Assembly (NCBI RefSeq): GCF_022008365.1
Contig: NZ_JAIRBA010000001.1
Location: forward strand, 62,001-126,000
Origin: Aequorivita vitellina
GTDB lineage: Bacteria; Bacteroidota; Bacteroidia; Flavobacteriales; Flavobacteriaceae
Direction of reading: 5' to 3'
Length of the DNA stretch: 64,000 bases
Shown: positions 24,229 to 33,970 of the stretch, piece by piece
How positions within the stretch are numbered: position 1 is the stretch's first letter
How the letters are laid out: each line of letters opens with the position of its first letter
Translations under genes and position numbers: made by a program
Notes under the pieces: model-generated
The model's database searches: none
What the model saw: the letters and a program-made list of their open reading frames with translations, nothing else
What the model was told of the DNA's origin: nothing

Positions 24229-26451
24229 TTGAAAAAGTCGCAAAACATCGTAAAAGAAACGCTGAATGATCTATCGGAATACTTTAATAGTACCGATTTT
24301 TCAAGAGCTATCTTATTGGGTATTGCGCTTACAGTACCTATTCTTGTTGGTATAAAATTTCACGTACTTCCTATTGGTGTTACTATTACTGTTGGCGCAT
24401 TACTTGCCTCGCCAAGTGATGTAAGCGGAAGTATTCGGCATAAAATTACCGGGCTTTTATTTGCGACGTTGCTCGCCATGTTGGTAAGTTTTGTTGGGGG
24501 CTATTTACATCTTTCGTTGTGGTTTTTGTTTCCAATCTTGGGAATTTTAATGTTTTTCATATCGTATATTTCTATTTACGGATTTCGCGCATCACTTATT
24601 AGTTTCTCTGGACTTTTGGCGCTGGTACTTAGTTTTTCGAATGTTTCGGCAGATATGCAACCTTTTGAAAGAGCGCTGCTAATTGGCATTGGAGGGCTTT
24701 GGTATACTGCGCTCTCGTTGCTTCGCCATTATATTTTTCCGAAAGCTCCTACAGAATATTATCTTTCAAAAACACTTAAACTCACCGCCGACTATTTACA
24801 TACGCGCGGCGAATTGGTAGTGGAAAACAAAGACAGATCGGCACTTTTAAAACAACTTTTAAATACGCAAACAGAACTTACTACTATTCACGAAACCTTG
24901 CGCGATATATTAATTTCGAGCAGAGCTGGTTCGGGAAAATCAGATTACGAAGGCAAGCGAATGCTCATTTTTGTACAGTTGGTAGATATGCTTGAATTGG
25001 CAATGTCCAACCCCGTAAACTATTCAAAAACCGATGCGCTTTTTAAGAAAAAACCACAGCAATTAGCAGATTTTCAAGGTTTACTTTTTGCCATGAGTGA
25101 TAGATTACGAGTTATTTCGAATTTTCTTTCAAATCCAAAAAAGCTTCGGAATAGCGCCAAAATAGAAACATATCTACAACGGGTAAGAGAAGATGTTTTC
25201 GCTTCGGAAGATGTATATAGCGAAGATTTGTTAATGCTTCGAAATCTCTATAAATACCAAAAAGAACAAGTAAAAAAGATTGATAAAATTGAATGGTTGC
25301 TCAGCAATCCAGACCGCCGTCAAATTTCTTTTATAAAATCTGAGCATGCCAAACGATTTTTAACCAAACAGAATTATGATTTTGAGGTTTTGGTAGAAAA
25401 TTTCAATCTTCGCTCATCCATTTTTAAACATTCGTTGCGGTTGGCTACCATGACGATAATAGGTTATGGCGTGGGCATACTTTTCGCGGTTCAAAATCCA
25501 TATTGGATTTTACTTACGTTAATAGTTATTATGCGACCTGCATTTGGACTCACTAAAACACGTTCAAAAGAACGAACCATCGGCACTTTAATTGGCGGAG
25601 CTTTGGCCGTAGGAATTGTTTTAATTACCCAAAACACTACCCTCTACGGTATTTTAGCAATAACTTCATTGGTCATTGCTTTTTCTATGGTGCAACGCAA
25701 CTATAAGGCATCTGCCACCTTTATTACCTTGAGCGTAGTTTTTATTTATGCCTTACTTAGCCCAAATGTTTTTAATGTAATTCAATTTCGTGTAACAGAT
25801 ACTCTTATTGGGGCAGGCTTGGCAACTTTAGGCAATTTGTTTCTCTGGCCGGCCTGGGAAATACACAGCTTGCATAATACTTTAATAGGAACCGTAAAAG
25901 CAAACCGCATTTATTTGCAGGAAATAATAGCTTTCTACAATAAAAAAGGAAAAGTATCTGACCAATATAAAGTGGCCAGAAAAAAAGCTTTTTTAGAAAT
26001 GTCCGACCTTAGTTCTGCGTTTCAGCGCATGACGCAAGAACCAAAATCTAAACGAAAAAATATAGATAAAGTGTATGAAATTGCGATGCTAAACCACACT
26101 TTTTTATCGTCGTTGGCCTCGTTGAGTACTTACATTTTAAATAATCCAACTACTCCAGCTTCCGAAAATTTTAATGCTATTTCTTCAAGAATAGTTCAAA
26201 ATCTTTTAATGGCAGAAGCAATTTTAAATAATGAAACTACTTCAGAAGTCACTGATAAAACCAGTAATTTCGAAGATATATTTGAAACAATTCTCAGTAA
26301 AAAAATTAAGTTTTCCGAAGCAGAAAAAGCAGAAAAATCTGATGATTTTATTGCAAAACTTGAAGAGGCACATTTAATTCACGAACAGTTAAAATGGCTG
26401 TTAGCAATGAGCGAAAAGATGCCAAAAGTTTTAATAGCGACCAAGTTTTAA
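24229..26451 (+). CDS. FUSC-family inner-membrane protein (YccS/YhfK-like)
   Basis: A membrane protein of about 740 residues with two blocks of five to six hydrophobic helices (about 20-165 and 395-545), each followed by a long cytoplasmic helical part: the FUSC / aromatic-acid exporter-like architecture (cf. YccS). The second block holds YWILLTLIVIMRPAFGLTKT and GTLIGGALAVGI, close to the family signature. No ATG lies near the N-terminus; TTG 24229 (product MKKSQNIVKE) follows the -7 element by 22 bases and is preferred. A role in efflux or envelope homeostasis is inferred from the family. Confidence 0.86.
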   Translation: MKKSQNIVKETLNDLSEYFNSTDFSRAILLGIALTVPILVGIKFHVLPIGVTITVGALLASPSDVSGSIRHKITGLLFATLLAMLVSFVGGYLHLSLWFLFPILGILMFFISYISIYGFRASLISFSGLLALVLSFSNVSADMQPFERALLIGIGGLWYTALSLLRHYIFPKAPTEYYLSKTLKLTADYLHTRGELVVENKDRSALLKQLLNTQTELTTIHETLRDILISSRAGSGKSDYEGKRMLIFVQLVDMLELAMSNPVNYSKTDALFKKKPQQLADFQGLLFAMSDRLRVISNFLSNPKKLRNSAKIETYLQRVREDVFASEDVYSEDLLMLRNLYKYQKEQVKKIDKIEWLLSNPDRRQISFIKSEHAKRFLTKQNYDFEVLVENFNLRSSIFKHSLRLATMTIIGYGVGILFAVQNPYWILLTLIVIMRPAFGLTKTRSKERTIGTLIGGALAVGIVLITQNTTLYGILAITSLVIAFSMVQRNYKASATFITLSVVFIYALLSPNVFNVIQFRVTDTLIGAGLATLGNLFLWPAWEIHSLHNTLIGTVKANRIYLQEIIAFYNKKGKVSDQYKVARKKAFLEMSDLSSAFQRMTQEPKSKRKNIDKVYEIAMLNHTFLSSLASLSTYILNNPTTPASENFNAISSRIVQNLLMAEAILNNETTSEVTDKTSNFEDIFETILSKKIKFSEAEKAEKSDDFIAKLEEAHLIHEQLKWLLAMSEKMPKVLIATKF

Positions 26452-26460
26452 ACCAAAGCT

Positions 26461-26919
26461 TTACTTCAGGTTTTTAATTTTAAACTCATTCCCGTTCAAA
26501 ATAAATTCATCGCCCTTTCGCTTTCCCGAAATTAGCAACCCAACTGGAGAATTTAAAGCAACACAAAGATAATCTGTGTTTGCAACCGAAGCAGTACCAA
26601 TAGAAATACTGAGGTAATACGTAAACTTATCGGTGTAAACCAAGCTGCCCAATCTGGCATAATCTGAAGTGGTATTTACGTCTATCTTCTTTAATAATTG
26701 CACCAGTTTTTCAATTTCTTGAAGTTGTTTTCCCGCATTCTCCCTATCTATTTGAAGCATCGCCCTTCCAGTTTCATGCTTGTCGCCACTGCTGCTTTTA
26801 GATTCTTCGAGTAAAGATTCTTCAATATCAGCAATGGTTTGTTTTATTTTAATATAGCGGTTGTCAACCTGTTTATGGCAGTGTTGCAGCAATTCGGTTT
26901 TCAGTTCTACTGCGGTCAT
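26461..26919 (-). CDS. GreA/GreB C-terminal-domain-like protein
   Basis: A 152-residue soluble protein. The first 80 residues are a helical hairpin ([20 protein letters not shown] ... [11 protein letters not shown]), and the last 60 resemble the FKBP-like C-terminal domain of Gre transcript-cleavage factors, with [16 protein letters not shown] in place of SPIxxALxGKxxGD. It may bind RNA polymerase near the secondary channel. The acidic tip residues that would support cleavage are not obvious, so it may be a regulator rather than a true GreA. It overlaps mtgA by 4 bases. I recall relatives being labelled 3-oxoacyl-ACP synthase, which nothing in the sequence supports. Confidence 0.7.
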   Translation of the reverse strand: MTAVELKTELLQHCHKQVDNRYIKIKQTIADIEESLLEESKSSSGDKHETGRAMLQIDRENAGKQLQEIEKLVQLLKKIDVNTTSDYARLGSLVYTDKFTYYLSISIGTASVANTDYLCVALNSPVGLLISGKRKGDEFILNGNEFKIKNLK

Positions 26920-27629
26920 TTTTTTCGATTCTTTTTAACTTCTTTTGGTTTTTGTTTCTCCAGTGTAAAGGGGCCAAAATAACGCATTTGCCGCACGATC
27001 CATTGCGTGCGTTTGGCTACATAAGCTCCGGGCGGATTGGCACTGTAGCGTTGCGGACTGGGTAAAATGGCAGCGATGGCAGCGGCATTTTCTACCTTCA
27101 GGTTTTTTGCCGATTTTTTAAACCAATATTGCGAGGCTGCTTCGGCACCAAATACGCCATTGCCCATTTCAATGCTGTTTAAATATACTTCTAAAATACG
27201 CTCTTTACTCCAAAGTGTTTCAATTAACAAAGTAAAGTATGCCTCCAAACCTTTTCTGAACCAGGTTCGGTCTGGCCATAAAAAAACGTTTTTTGCGGTT
27301 TGTTGTGAAATGGTACTTCCGCCGCGTAACTTCTTTCCTTTTTCGTTGTTTGCTAAAGCTTTTTCAATCGCTTCTCGGTCAAAGCCGCTGTGGCTTAAAA
27401 AAGTTTGGTCTTCGGCACAAATTACCGCCAATTGCAAGTACGGAGAAATCGCTTCAATTGGCACCCAATCGTGGCGTGTTTTATAATTTTCATCACCTTC
27501 AATGGCGCGAATGGCCATTAAAGGTGTGTACGGCACGGGAACAAATTTATAAAGAAGCACCCAAACCACCGTAAGCCCAATGAACCAAAGGAAAAACTTA
27601 AATATGAATTTGAATAGTTTTTTAATCAT
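26916..27629 (-). CDS. mtgA: Monofunctional peptidoglycan transglycosylase
   Basis: This 237-residue GT51 enzyme polymerises lipid II into glycan strands. One N-terminal membrane helix (about 7-28) anchors it, and the catalytic domain shows [13 protein letters not shown] (catalytic glutamate near residue 73), [13 protein letters not shown] and the later [16 protein letters not shown]. Size and lack of a transpeptidase domain fit MtgA. The C-terminus is basic. It shares a tight minus-strand run with the FAD oxidoreductase upstream (6-base gap) and the GreA-like gene downstream. Confidence 0.95.
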   Translation of the reverse strand: MIKKLFKFIFKFFLWFIGLTVVWVLLYKFVPVPYTPLMAIRAIEGDENYKTRHDWVPIEAISPYLQLAVICAEDQTFLSHSGFDREAIEKALANNEKGKKLRGGSTISQQTAKNVFLWPDRTWFRKGLEAYFTLLIETLWSKERILEVYLNSIEMGNGVFGAEAASQYWFKKSAKNLKVENAAAIAAILPSPQRYSANPPGAYVAKRTQWIVRQMRYFGPFTLEKQKPKEVKKNRKK

Positions 27630-27635
27630 ATGTTT

Positions 27636-28754
27636 TTAATCAATTAATTCTGCCAATTGCTTCCCGATCGAACTGCCAATAGCAACGCCCATTCCTCCCA
27701 GCCTAACCCCACAAAAAACATTTTTAGAAACGGCTTTTAAAATTGGTTTTTTCTGTTTTCCGATACCCATAATGCCGCTCCAACGTCGCTCAATTTCAAA
27801 AGGTTGATTCGGCAAAATTACGGTTTTAAGCAATTGCTCCAACTTGTTTTGAATAAGTTCCGTTAGATGCATTTCGGTAGTTTCTTCCGCTTTAAAATCG
27901 AGATTTCTTCCCCCGCCAAAAAGAATTCTATTTTCAATATTTCTGAAATAATAATAGCCTCTGTCTAAATGAAAAGTCCCTTTTAGCTTTAGGTTTTCAA
28001 TGGGTTTTGTCACTAAAACTTGTGCTCTCGCAGGGGTAACATCTTCTTTTATAAATTGTTTTGCGAAGCCATTGGTGGCGATAAAAACTTTTTTTACCGA
28101 AATGTTTTCCGAGGAGTTCAATTGAAGTGAAACATTTTCGCCAGTATCCGTAATGTGGGTGATTTCAGTAGAATTCAAAATTAAAATGTTTTCTTCCGAA
28201 GCTTTTTTGATTAGCCCGAGCAGCATTTTTCCGGTATCAATCTGACCTTCAAATTTGCTGAAAATGAGGTTTGGTTGAATATTTTTAAACCCGAAATGGT
28301 TTCCTTTTTCTGAAAAAACTTCAGCATTAAAAATAGGTTTCAACAATTTGTTTACATAATTAATTTTTGATTTACAGGTTTCAAAAAGTTCAGCATCTTC
28401 GTTAGTGAAAAGTTCGTAGCCCCCATTTTCTTGATAATTTAACTGTTTGTCGCCAAGTGTATTTCGCAATAATTTTAAGCCTTCCACCCTATTCTTTACA
28501 AGCGCTACTACTTCTTCTTCGGAATGGTTTTTTAAATCGTCTAATATTTCAGAAATACTCCCGAAGCAGGCAAACCCAGCATTTTTGGTGCTGGCACCAC
28601 TGGGAAGCACCCCGCGCTCGAAGATGACAATTTTACTTTTTGGATGTTTTTTTCGAAGCGAAAGTGCGCAATTCAATCCTACAATTCCACTGCCAATTAC
28701 AGCGAAATCGATGTTTGAAAACCAGGTGCTATTTTCCCAAAAAGAAAGATTCAT
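27636..28754 (-). CDS. FAD-dependent amine/amino-acid oxidoreductase (DAO family)
   Basis: A 372-residue flavoprotein with the dinucleotide motif VIGSGIVGLN near residues 19-28, FERG at the end of the second strand, and a C-terminal GGMGVAIGSSIG segment typical of the DAO fold (D-amino-acid oxidase, glycine oxidase, sarcosine oxidase). No signal peptide is present. Substrate is not clear. It heads a three-gene minus-strand run with mtgA and the GreA-like gene, though no functional link is evident. Confidence 0.85.
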   Translation of the reverse strand: MNLSFWENSTWFSNIDFAVIGSGIVGLNCALSLRKKHPKSKIVIFERGVLPSGASTKNAGFACFGSISEILDDLKNHSEEEVVALVKNRVEGLKLLRNTLGDKQLNYQENGGYELFTNEDAELFETCKSKINYVNKLLKPIFNAEVFSEKGNHFGFKNIQPNLIFSKFEGQIDTGKMLLGLIKKASEENILILNSTEITHITDTGENVSLQLNSSENISVKKVFIATNGFAKQFIKEDVTPARAQVLVTKPIENLKLKGTFHLDRGYYYFRNIENRILFGGGRNLDFKAEETTEMHLTELIQNKLEQLLKTVILPNQPFEIERRWSGIMGIGKQKKPILKAVSKNVFCGVRLGGMGVAIGSSIGKQLAELID

Positions 28755-28818
28755 ATTTTTGTATTAAACAACGCGTTTTGAAATGGGCAGTTGTAGATTG
28801 GATCGCTTTTGTGGTTCT

Positions 28819-28864
28819 AAAAAAAAGCACCAAATTTCAAGGTTTTACTTTTGGAATTTGGCGC
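28819..28864 (-). terminator. Terminator after accC
   Basis: On the complement, GCGCCAAATTCCAA pairs with TTGAAATTTGGTGC (one wobble, one mismatch) and a run of eight T follows at 28826-28819. It lies 28 bases past the accC stop. Confidence 0.72.
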
Positions 28865-28891
28865 TTACTATTTGTTATTTGAAAAAAATAG

Positions 28892-30244
28892 TTATTCTTC
28901 TTCGGGCTCGTTCATTTTAAAGGTATTCATAAACGCCGTTGTGTAATTTCCGGCTACATAATCTGGCTCGTCCATTAATTGACGGTGAAATGGAATTGTA
29001 GTTTTTATACCTTCAATTACAAATTCATCTAAAGCACGTTTCATTTTATTGATAGCTTCTTCGCGTGTTTGGGCGGTTGTAATAAGTTTTGCGATCATTG
29101 AATCGTAATATGGCACAATTGTATAACCTGCATAAACGTGCGTGTCTAAACGTACCCCGTGACCTCCCGGCGCGTGTAAAACCGTAATTTTACCCGGCGA
29201 AGGACGAAAATCGTTATACGGATCTTCGGCGTTGATTCTACATTCTATAGAGTGAAGTTGTGGCGTGTAGTTTTTCCCTGAAATTGGAATTCCGGCAGCC
29301 ACTAAAATTTGCTCTCTAATTAAATCGTAATCAATTACTTGCTCGGTAATTGGGTGCTCTACTTGAATACGCGTATTCATTTCCATAAAGTAGAAATTTC
29401 GGTGTTTATCTACTAAAAATTCTATGGTTCCGGCGCCTTCGTATTTAATATATTCGGCTGCTTTTACTGCCGCGTTCCCCATATCTGTACGAAGTTTTTT
29501 CGTCATAAATGGGCTTGGCGTTTCTTCGGTAAGTTTTTGGTGACGGCGTTGAATAGAACAATCGCGCTCACTTAAATGACAAGCTTTACCAGTACTATCG
29601 CCTACAATTTGTATTTCGATATGGCGTGGCTCTTCAATAAGCTTTTCCATATACATGCCATCATTTCCGAAGGCTGCTGCAGCTTCTTGGCGAGCACTAT
29701 CCCAAGCTTTTTTAAGTTCTTCTTTTTTCCAAACGGCACGCATTCCTTTACCTCCACCCCCAGCGGTAGCTTTTAGCATTACTGGATAACCAACTTCTTC
29801 TGCTAGTTTTTCGCACTGCTCAAAATCTTCAATTATGCCATCGCTACCAGGTACGGTGGGAACTCCAGCGGCTTTCATTGTAGCCTTAGCTGAAGCTTTG
29901 TCGCCCATGCGTTCAATCATTTCAGCCGAAGCTCCAATGAATTTAATACCGTGTTCGTGGCATATTTTTGAGAATTTAGCGTTTTCAGAAAGAAATCCGT
30001 AACCGGGGTGTATTGCGTCTGCGTTTGTAATTTCGGCCGCGGCAATAATGTTAGACATTTTTAAATAGCTCAGGTTACTAGCTGCCGGACCAATACATAC
30101 GGCCTCGTCTGCAAAACGTACATGCAAACTTTCCTCATCGGCAGTAGAATAAACTGCAACCGATTTTATACCCATCTCGCGGCAGGTGCGGATAATTCGC
30201 AATGCTATTTCGCCCCTATTTGCAATTAATATCTTTTTAAACAT
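28892..30244 (-). CDS. accC: Acetyl-CoA carboxylase, biotin carboxylase subunit
   Basis: This 450-residue ATP-grasp enzyme carboxylates biotin on AccB, the first half-reaction of acetyl-CoA carboxylase. The N-terminal [17 protein letters not shown], the glycine-rich ATP loop ([14 protein letters not shown]), [12 protein letters not shown] and [15 protein letters not shown] are all family signatures. Length matches E. coli AccC closely. It lies 79 bases behind accB with a palindrome in the gap, and a terminator follows. Confidence 0.97.
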   Translation of the reverse strand: MFKKILIANRGEIALRIIRTCREMGIKSVAVYSTADEESLHVRFADEAVCIGPAASNLSYLKMSNIIAAAEITNADAIHPGYGFLSENAKFSKICHEHGIKFIGASAEMIERMGDKASAKATMKAAGVPTVPGSDGIIEDFEQCEKLAEEVGYPVMLKATAGGGGKGMRAVWKKEELKKAWDSARQEAAAAFGNDGMYMEKLIEEPRHIEIQIVGDSTGKACHLSERDCSIQRRHQKLTEETPSPFMTKKLRTDMGNAAVKAAEYIKYEGAGTIEFLVDKHRNFYFMEMNTRIQVEHPITEQVIDYDLIREQILVAAGIPISGKNYTPQLHSIECRINAEDPYNDFRPSPGKITVLHAPGGHGVRLDTHVYAGYTIVPYYDSMIAKLITTAQTREEAINKMKRALDEFVIEGIKTTIPFHRQLMDEPDYVAGNYTTAFMNTFKMNEPEEE

Positions 30245-30267
30245 AATTTTTATGAAATGTCAAATCC

Positions 30268-30307
30268 CAAATTCCAAATTCCAAAAATAATTGGAATTTG
30301 GAATTTG
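30268..30307. repeat. 17-bp perfect palindromic repeat between accB and accC
   Basis: CAAATTCCAAATTCCAA (30268-30284) and its exact reverse complement (30291-30307) enclose a 6-base loop. Each arm is itself a direct repeat of AAATTCC, and another TTGGAATTT follows at 30312. No T-run suitable for termination of the minus-strand operon follows. The accC terminator shares the CCAAATT(C/T)CAA word. Confidence 0.8.
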
Positions 30308-30323
30308 TTATTTGGAATTTATA

Positions 30324-30818
30324 CTAAGATGGATCTACTAAAAATAAAGGTTGGTCAAATTCAACAGGTGAAGAATCGTCAACAAGCACCTTTACAATTT
30401 TTCCTGAAACTTCACTTTCAATTTCATTAAACAACTTCATAGCTTCAATAACACAAAGCACATCACCTTCGTTAATGGAAGTACCAACCTCAACAAATAC
30501 TGGTTTGTCTGGCGATGGTTTTCTATAAAAAGTACCGATTATTGGAGATTTTATTGTTATATATTTTGAGTCTGTAGCTTCTGCGGGTGCTTCGGTTGTA
30601 GTAGCTGTTTGCTGTGGCGGTGCAGCAGATGTTTGGGGCTGCATTTGCATTTGCGGCTGCGCCATTGTAGGTATTTGCTGGATATAAGTTGTTTCACCTT
30701 TACCGTCTTCAGATCCTGTTTTAATAGTGATCTTGATGTCTTCTGTTTCAAGTTTTACTTCGCTGGCACCGCTTTTTGCCACAAACTTGATCAAGTTTTG
30801 AATGTCTTTTAAATCCAT
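30324..30818 (-). CDS. accB: Acetyl-CoA carboxylase, biotin carboxyl carrier protein
   Basis: A 164-residue carrier. The biotinyl domain contains CVIEAMKLFNEIES with the biotinylated Lys128, preceded by an Ala/Pro/Gln-rich flexible linker (about residues 50-82) and an N-terminal helical region. It moves carboxybiotin from AccC to the carboxyltransferase, whose genes are not in the window. The gene follows fabH by 31 bases. Confidence 0.96.
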   Translation of the reverse strand: MDLKDIQNLIKFVAKSGASEVKLETEDIKITIKTGSEDGKGETTYIQQIPTMAQPQMQMQPQTSAAPPQQTATTTEAPAEATDSKYITIKSPIIGTFYRKPSPDKPVFVEVGTSINEGDVLCVIEAMKLFNEIESEVSGKIVKVLVDDSSPVEFDQPLFLVDPS

Positions 30819-30849
30819 ATTATAAAGTTTAGTCTTTTGATTTAGTTAA

Positions 30850-31848
30850 TTATTTTGAATCGTAGGCCCATTTAACATAAACGGCACCCCAAGTAAAGCC
30901 TCCGCCAAAGGAAGCAAATATCAAGTTATCACCTTTTTTTAGTTGGTTTTCATAATCTGCCAAACACAGCGGTAAGGTTGCTGAAGTAGTATTGCCGTAT
31001 TTGTGAATATTTATCATCACTTTTTCATCGGGCAATTTCATTCGGGAAGCTGCTGCGTCAATTATACGTTTGTTAGCTTGATGTGGTACTAACCAGTTAA
31101 CATCTTCGCTCGTGAGATCATTTCTTTTCATGACCTTTTCACACACATCTGCCATATTGGAAACGGCAAATTTAAAAACTGTTTTTCCTTCTTGAAAAAC
31201 AAAATGTTGTTTATTGGCAACTGTTTCATTTGAAGCAGGTAGCAAAGAACCGCCAGCATCAATTTTTAAAAAAGGTCTGCCAATACCATCGGTGCGTAGG
31301 TATTCATCTTTTACACCTAAACCTTCGGTATTTGGTTCAAACAGAACCGCTCCACCCCCGTCACCAAATATAATGCAGGTGGTTCTATCTGTATAGTCAA
31401 TAATTGACGACATTTTATCTGCGCCAATAAGGAGTACTTTTTTATATTTTCCAGATTCAATATAGCGGGCTGCAGTAGACATTCCGAAGAGAAAGCTGGA
31501 GCAGGCCGCAACGAGATCAAAAGAAAAAGCATTTACAGCACCTATTTGTGTAGCCACATAAACACCTGTTGCCGCCACGGGCATATCTGGTGTTGCAGTT
31601 GCCATGATAACCATGTCTATTTCTGCTGGGTCTGTATTACTTTTTTTGAGGAGGTCTTTTGCTGCTTGGATAGCAAGATAGGAGGTGCCTTTGTCTTTAT
31701 CTTTTAATATTCTTCTTTCTTTAATTCCGGTGCGGGTGGTAATCCAATCGTCGTTGGTATCTACCATCGTTTCCAGAACTTTGTTGGAGAGGACGTAATC
31801 TGGAACGTAGCTCCCTACAGCGGTAATAGCTGCCGTGATCGTATTCAT
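30850..31848 (-). CDS. fabH: Beta-ketoacyl-ACP synthase III
   Basis: The 332-residue thiolase-fold enzyme starts fatty-acid elongation by condensing an acyl-CoA with malonyl-ACP. The catalytic triad is present: Cys116 (LVAACSSFLFG), His in VPHQANKRI and Asn in HKYGNTTSAT. The C-terminal GGGFTWGAVYVKW is typical. Its position between rpmF and accB follows the widely conserved rpmF-fab arrangement, but a terminator-like hairpin in the 170-base gap behind rpmF suggests that it also has its own promoter. Confidence 0.96.
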   Translation of the reverse strand: MNTITAAITAVGSYVPDYVLSNKVLETMVDTNDDWITTRTGIKERRILKDKDKGTSYLAIQAAKDLLKKSNTDPAEIDMVIMATATPDMPVAATGVYVATQIGAVNAFSFDLVAACSSFLFGMSTAARYIESGKYKKVLLIGADKMSSIIDYTDRTTCIIFGDGGGAVLFEPNTEGLGVKDEYLRTDGIGRPFLKIDAGGSLLPASNETVANKQHFVFQEGKTVFKFAVSNMADVCEKVMKRNDLTSEDVNWLVPHQANKRIIDAAASRMKLPDEKVMINIHKYGNTTSATLPLCLADYENQLKKGDNLIFASFGGGFTWGAVYVKWAYDSK

Positions 31849-31969
31849 AAAGCTGAATTAAAATTCACAAAAAAGACCAAAAATCTTTTAAAAAGAGTGA
31901 AAAATACTAAATTTTACTTGAAATTCGGCACTAATTATGTTGTTTTTGACTTTTGAAAAGTTAAAAAAC

Positions 31970-32000
31970 AAAAAAACCCTCACGGGTGTGTGAGAGTTTT
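31970..32000 (-). terminator. Terminator after rpmF
   Basis: On the complement, AAAACTCTCAC and GTGAGGGTTTT pair (one G-T wobble) around a 6-base loop and run into TTTTTTTG. It should end or reduce transcription of yceD-rpmF before fabH. Confidence 0.7.
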
Positions 32001-32018
32001 GAATATGATTAAAGTATA

Positions 32019-32216
32019 TTATGCTTCTACTTGCTCAGTTGCATCAATTACAACTTGACCACGGTAGTACATCTTGCCTTCATGCCAGTGTGCTCTGTGG
32101 AAAAGATGCGACTCTCCTGTTGTAGGGTCTGTTGCAAGTGTAGGTGCAGTAGCTTTGTAGTGCGTTCTTCTCTTATCTCTTCTAGTTTTCGAGATTTTTC
32201 TCTTTGGATGTGCCAT
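32019..32216 (-). CDS. rpmF: Ribosomal protein bL32
   Basis: The 65-residue basic protein begins [19 protein letters not shown], the standard bL32 opening after Met removal, and binds the large ribosomal subunit. The C-terminal part has [11 protein letters not shown] and lacks the zinc-binding CxxC pairs of some bL32 forms, which is the C-minus type. It is 9 bases downstream of the yceD gene and shares its promoter. Confidence 0.97.
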   Translation of the reverse strand: MAHPKRKISKTRRDKRRTHYKATAPTLATDPTTGESHLFHRAHWHEGKMYYRGQVVIDATEQVEA

Positions 32217-32225
32217 TGCTATTTA

Positions 32226-32777
32226 TTATTTATCCGTTAATAGTTTTTTTAATGAATCCCAACGGGGATCGGTATTTTCGTCTTCGGGCGACTCTTCTTC
32301 ATCTGTCGCTTTCGGACTTAATTCTTCAAGTTTATCGAGTATATCGCTTTTTAATGTACCATCTTCAACTCCGGGATGAACTCTTCGCGAGGGCATAGCC
32401 AACACAATGGATTCATAAACGTATTGTTGAATGTTTACTTCGTAACTTCCGTGAGGCAAAATGAGTAAATCTTCATTTTCATCATTGTATTCCTCGCCAA
32501 ATTTTACTACAAAATTATACGCACCAGCGATTTCTTGATCAAAAGGCTCGTTTGTTGTATCGCAAGCTACATTTACAGTTCCACTAAAATCTAATGTAAA
32601 CTCTAATAATGTGCTCATTTTTTCCAGCTGTACATCGAGATTAATGGCTGCGTCATTAAATTCGTCATACTCAAAATGCTCAAAGAACGCTTTTTTTAAT
32701 TCAAAGTTAAACTGGTGTTTTCCTAATTTCAGCCCTACAAAAGGGATGGTAAACTCTTTCAAATCCTTCATTTTCAC
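32226..32777 (-). CDS. YceD / DUF177 family protein
   Basis: A 183-residue acidic cytoplasmic protein of the DUF177 family, recognised by its position before rpmF and by the FSGTVNVACDTTNEPFDQEI core, the place where the family normally has C-x-R-C. Known members are tied to 23S rRNA metabolism and co-expressed with bL32. The C-terminal 45 residues are strongly acidic (DEEESPEDENTDPRW), with the DPRWDSLKKL end characteristic of Bacteroidota members. Confidence 0.88.
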   Translation of the reverse strand: MKMKDLKEFTIPFVGLKLGKHQFNFELKKAFFEHFEYDEFNDAAINLDVQLEKMSTLLEFTLDFSGTVNVACDTTNEPFDQEIAGAYNFVVKFGEEYNDENEDLLILPHGSYEVNIQQYVYESIVLAMPSRRVHPGVEDGTLKSDILDKLEELSPKATDEEESPEDENTDPRWDSLKKLLTDK

Positions 32778-32815
32778 ACCTATTTAAGACCTTAACCTTA
32801 CGGATAAGGCGGGTG

Positions 32816-32823
32816 CAAAGATA
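32816..32823 (-). promoter_or_regulatory. -7 element (TATCTTTG) for yceD-rpmF
   Basis: On the complement TATCTTTG matches TAnnTTTG, 38 bases before the yceD ATG at 32777. Confidence 0.6.
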
Positions 32824-32852
32824 AAAAATTATTTGAATAGCAATTAATTTTT

Positions 32853-33914
32853 CTATTTCTTTTTTGAGTAACCTCTTTTACGGTTTGTTTTAAGCGGATT
32901 TTTAGAAATTTCTTTATAGTCTATACGTGTTTTATAAATTGAAACAGCACTGAAAACTGCTTCGCGAAAAGATTCAAAGTTGGCTTCGTTTTTTCCTGCT
33001 AAATCATACGCTGTGCCGTGATCTGGCGAGGTGCGAATACGGTTTAGCCCTGCCGTAAAGTTTACACCTTTTCCAAAAGCTAAGGTTTTAAAAGGGACTA
33101 ATCCTTGATCGTGATATGACGCTATAATGGCATCAAAATTTTTGTAGTTTCCTGAGCCAAAAAAGCTATCGGCAGCATAGGGTCCAAAAACCATTTTGCC
33201 ATTTTTACGAATATTATCTAAAGCTGGGCGCAAAATAGTGTCGTCTTCATCACCAATTACACCGTTGTCACCAGTGTGCGGATTAATTCCTAAAACGGCA
33301 ACCTTTGGTTTTTCAATTCCGAAGTCTTCAACTAAAGTGTGATAAATGGTGTTTATTTTTTTATCGATGCGCTCGCGTGTAATATTTGAAACTACATCTT
33401 TTACGGCTACGTGATCTGTTAAAAGACCCACACGAAGGTTTTCAGAAATTAGCAGCATTAAGCTTTCGCCTTCAAGTTCCTGTGCCAAATAATCTGTATG
33501 CCCGGGAAAATTAAAATCTTCCGACTGAATATTAGCCTTATTAATTGGCGCAGTAACCAAAGCGTCAATTTTGTTTTCCTTTAATGCGGCAACGGCTGCT
33601 TTTAACGATTTTATGGCGTATTCGCCACCTACAGCTGTTTCCTCACCAAAAGTGACCTCAACGTGCTCTTTCCAAACATTCAATACATTTATTTTCTTTG
33701 GAATACAATCTTCTATTTTATCAATTCCGTGAAAATTAATATCTGTTTCAAAATGTTTTTTGAAGAAAGACATCAGTTTTACCGATGCAAAAATAACGGG
33801 CGTACAAAACTCCAGCATGCGCGAATCTTCAAATGTTTTCAGAATAATTTCGCTGCCAATGCCATTGATATCACCTATGGAAATACCCACCACTATTTTA
33901 TCTTCGCTACTCAT
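32853..33914 (-). CDS. pdxA: 4-hydroxythreonine-4-phosphate dehydrogenase
   Basis: The 353-residue PdxA acts in the DXP-dependent route to pyridoxal phosphate, oxidising and decarboxylating phosphohydroxythreonine. Visible are GDINGIGSEI near the N-terminus, TAPINKANI, FPGHTDYLAQ with a metal-binding histidine, and SYHDQGLVPFKTLAFGKG with another, then TSPDHGTAYDLAGK. Length is slightly above the E. coli enzyme owing to a basic C-terminal tail. It is divergent from ribE across 56 bases. Confidence 0.95.
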   Translation of the reverse strand: MSSEDKIVVGISIGDINGIGSEIILKTFEDSRMLEFCTPVIFASVKLMSFFKKHFETDINFHGIDKIEDCIPKKINVLNVWKEHVEVTFGEETAVGGEYAIKSLKAAVAALKENKIDALVTAPINKANIQSEDFNFPGHTDYLAQELEGESLMLLISENLRVGLLTDHVAVKDVVSNITRERIDKKINTIYHTLVEDFGIEKPKVAVLGINPHTGDNGVIGDEDDTILRPALDNIRKNGKMVFGPYAADSFFGSGNYKNFDAIIASYHDQGLVPFKTLAFGKGVNFTAGLNRIRTSPDHGTAYDLAGKNEANFESFREAVFSAVSIYKTRIDYKEISKNPLKTNRKRGYSKKK

Positions 33915-33936
33915 TATGTTTGGCTTTTTAAATTGT

Positions 33937-33944
33937 TACTTTTG
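33937..33944 (+). promoter_or_regulatory. -7 element (TACTTTTG) for ribE
   Basis: TACTTTTG fits TAnnTTTG, 26 bases before the ribE ATG. No FMN riboswitch fits in the 56-base space. Confidence 0.58.
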
Positions 33945-33970
33945 CAGTACAAATGTAACCAAATACTACA

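Noticed and set aside
33915-33970. FMN riboswitch before ribE
   Set aside because: The 56-base gap is too short and holds only a -7 box.
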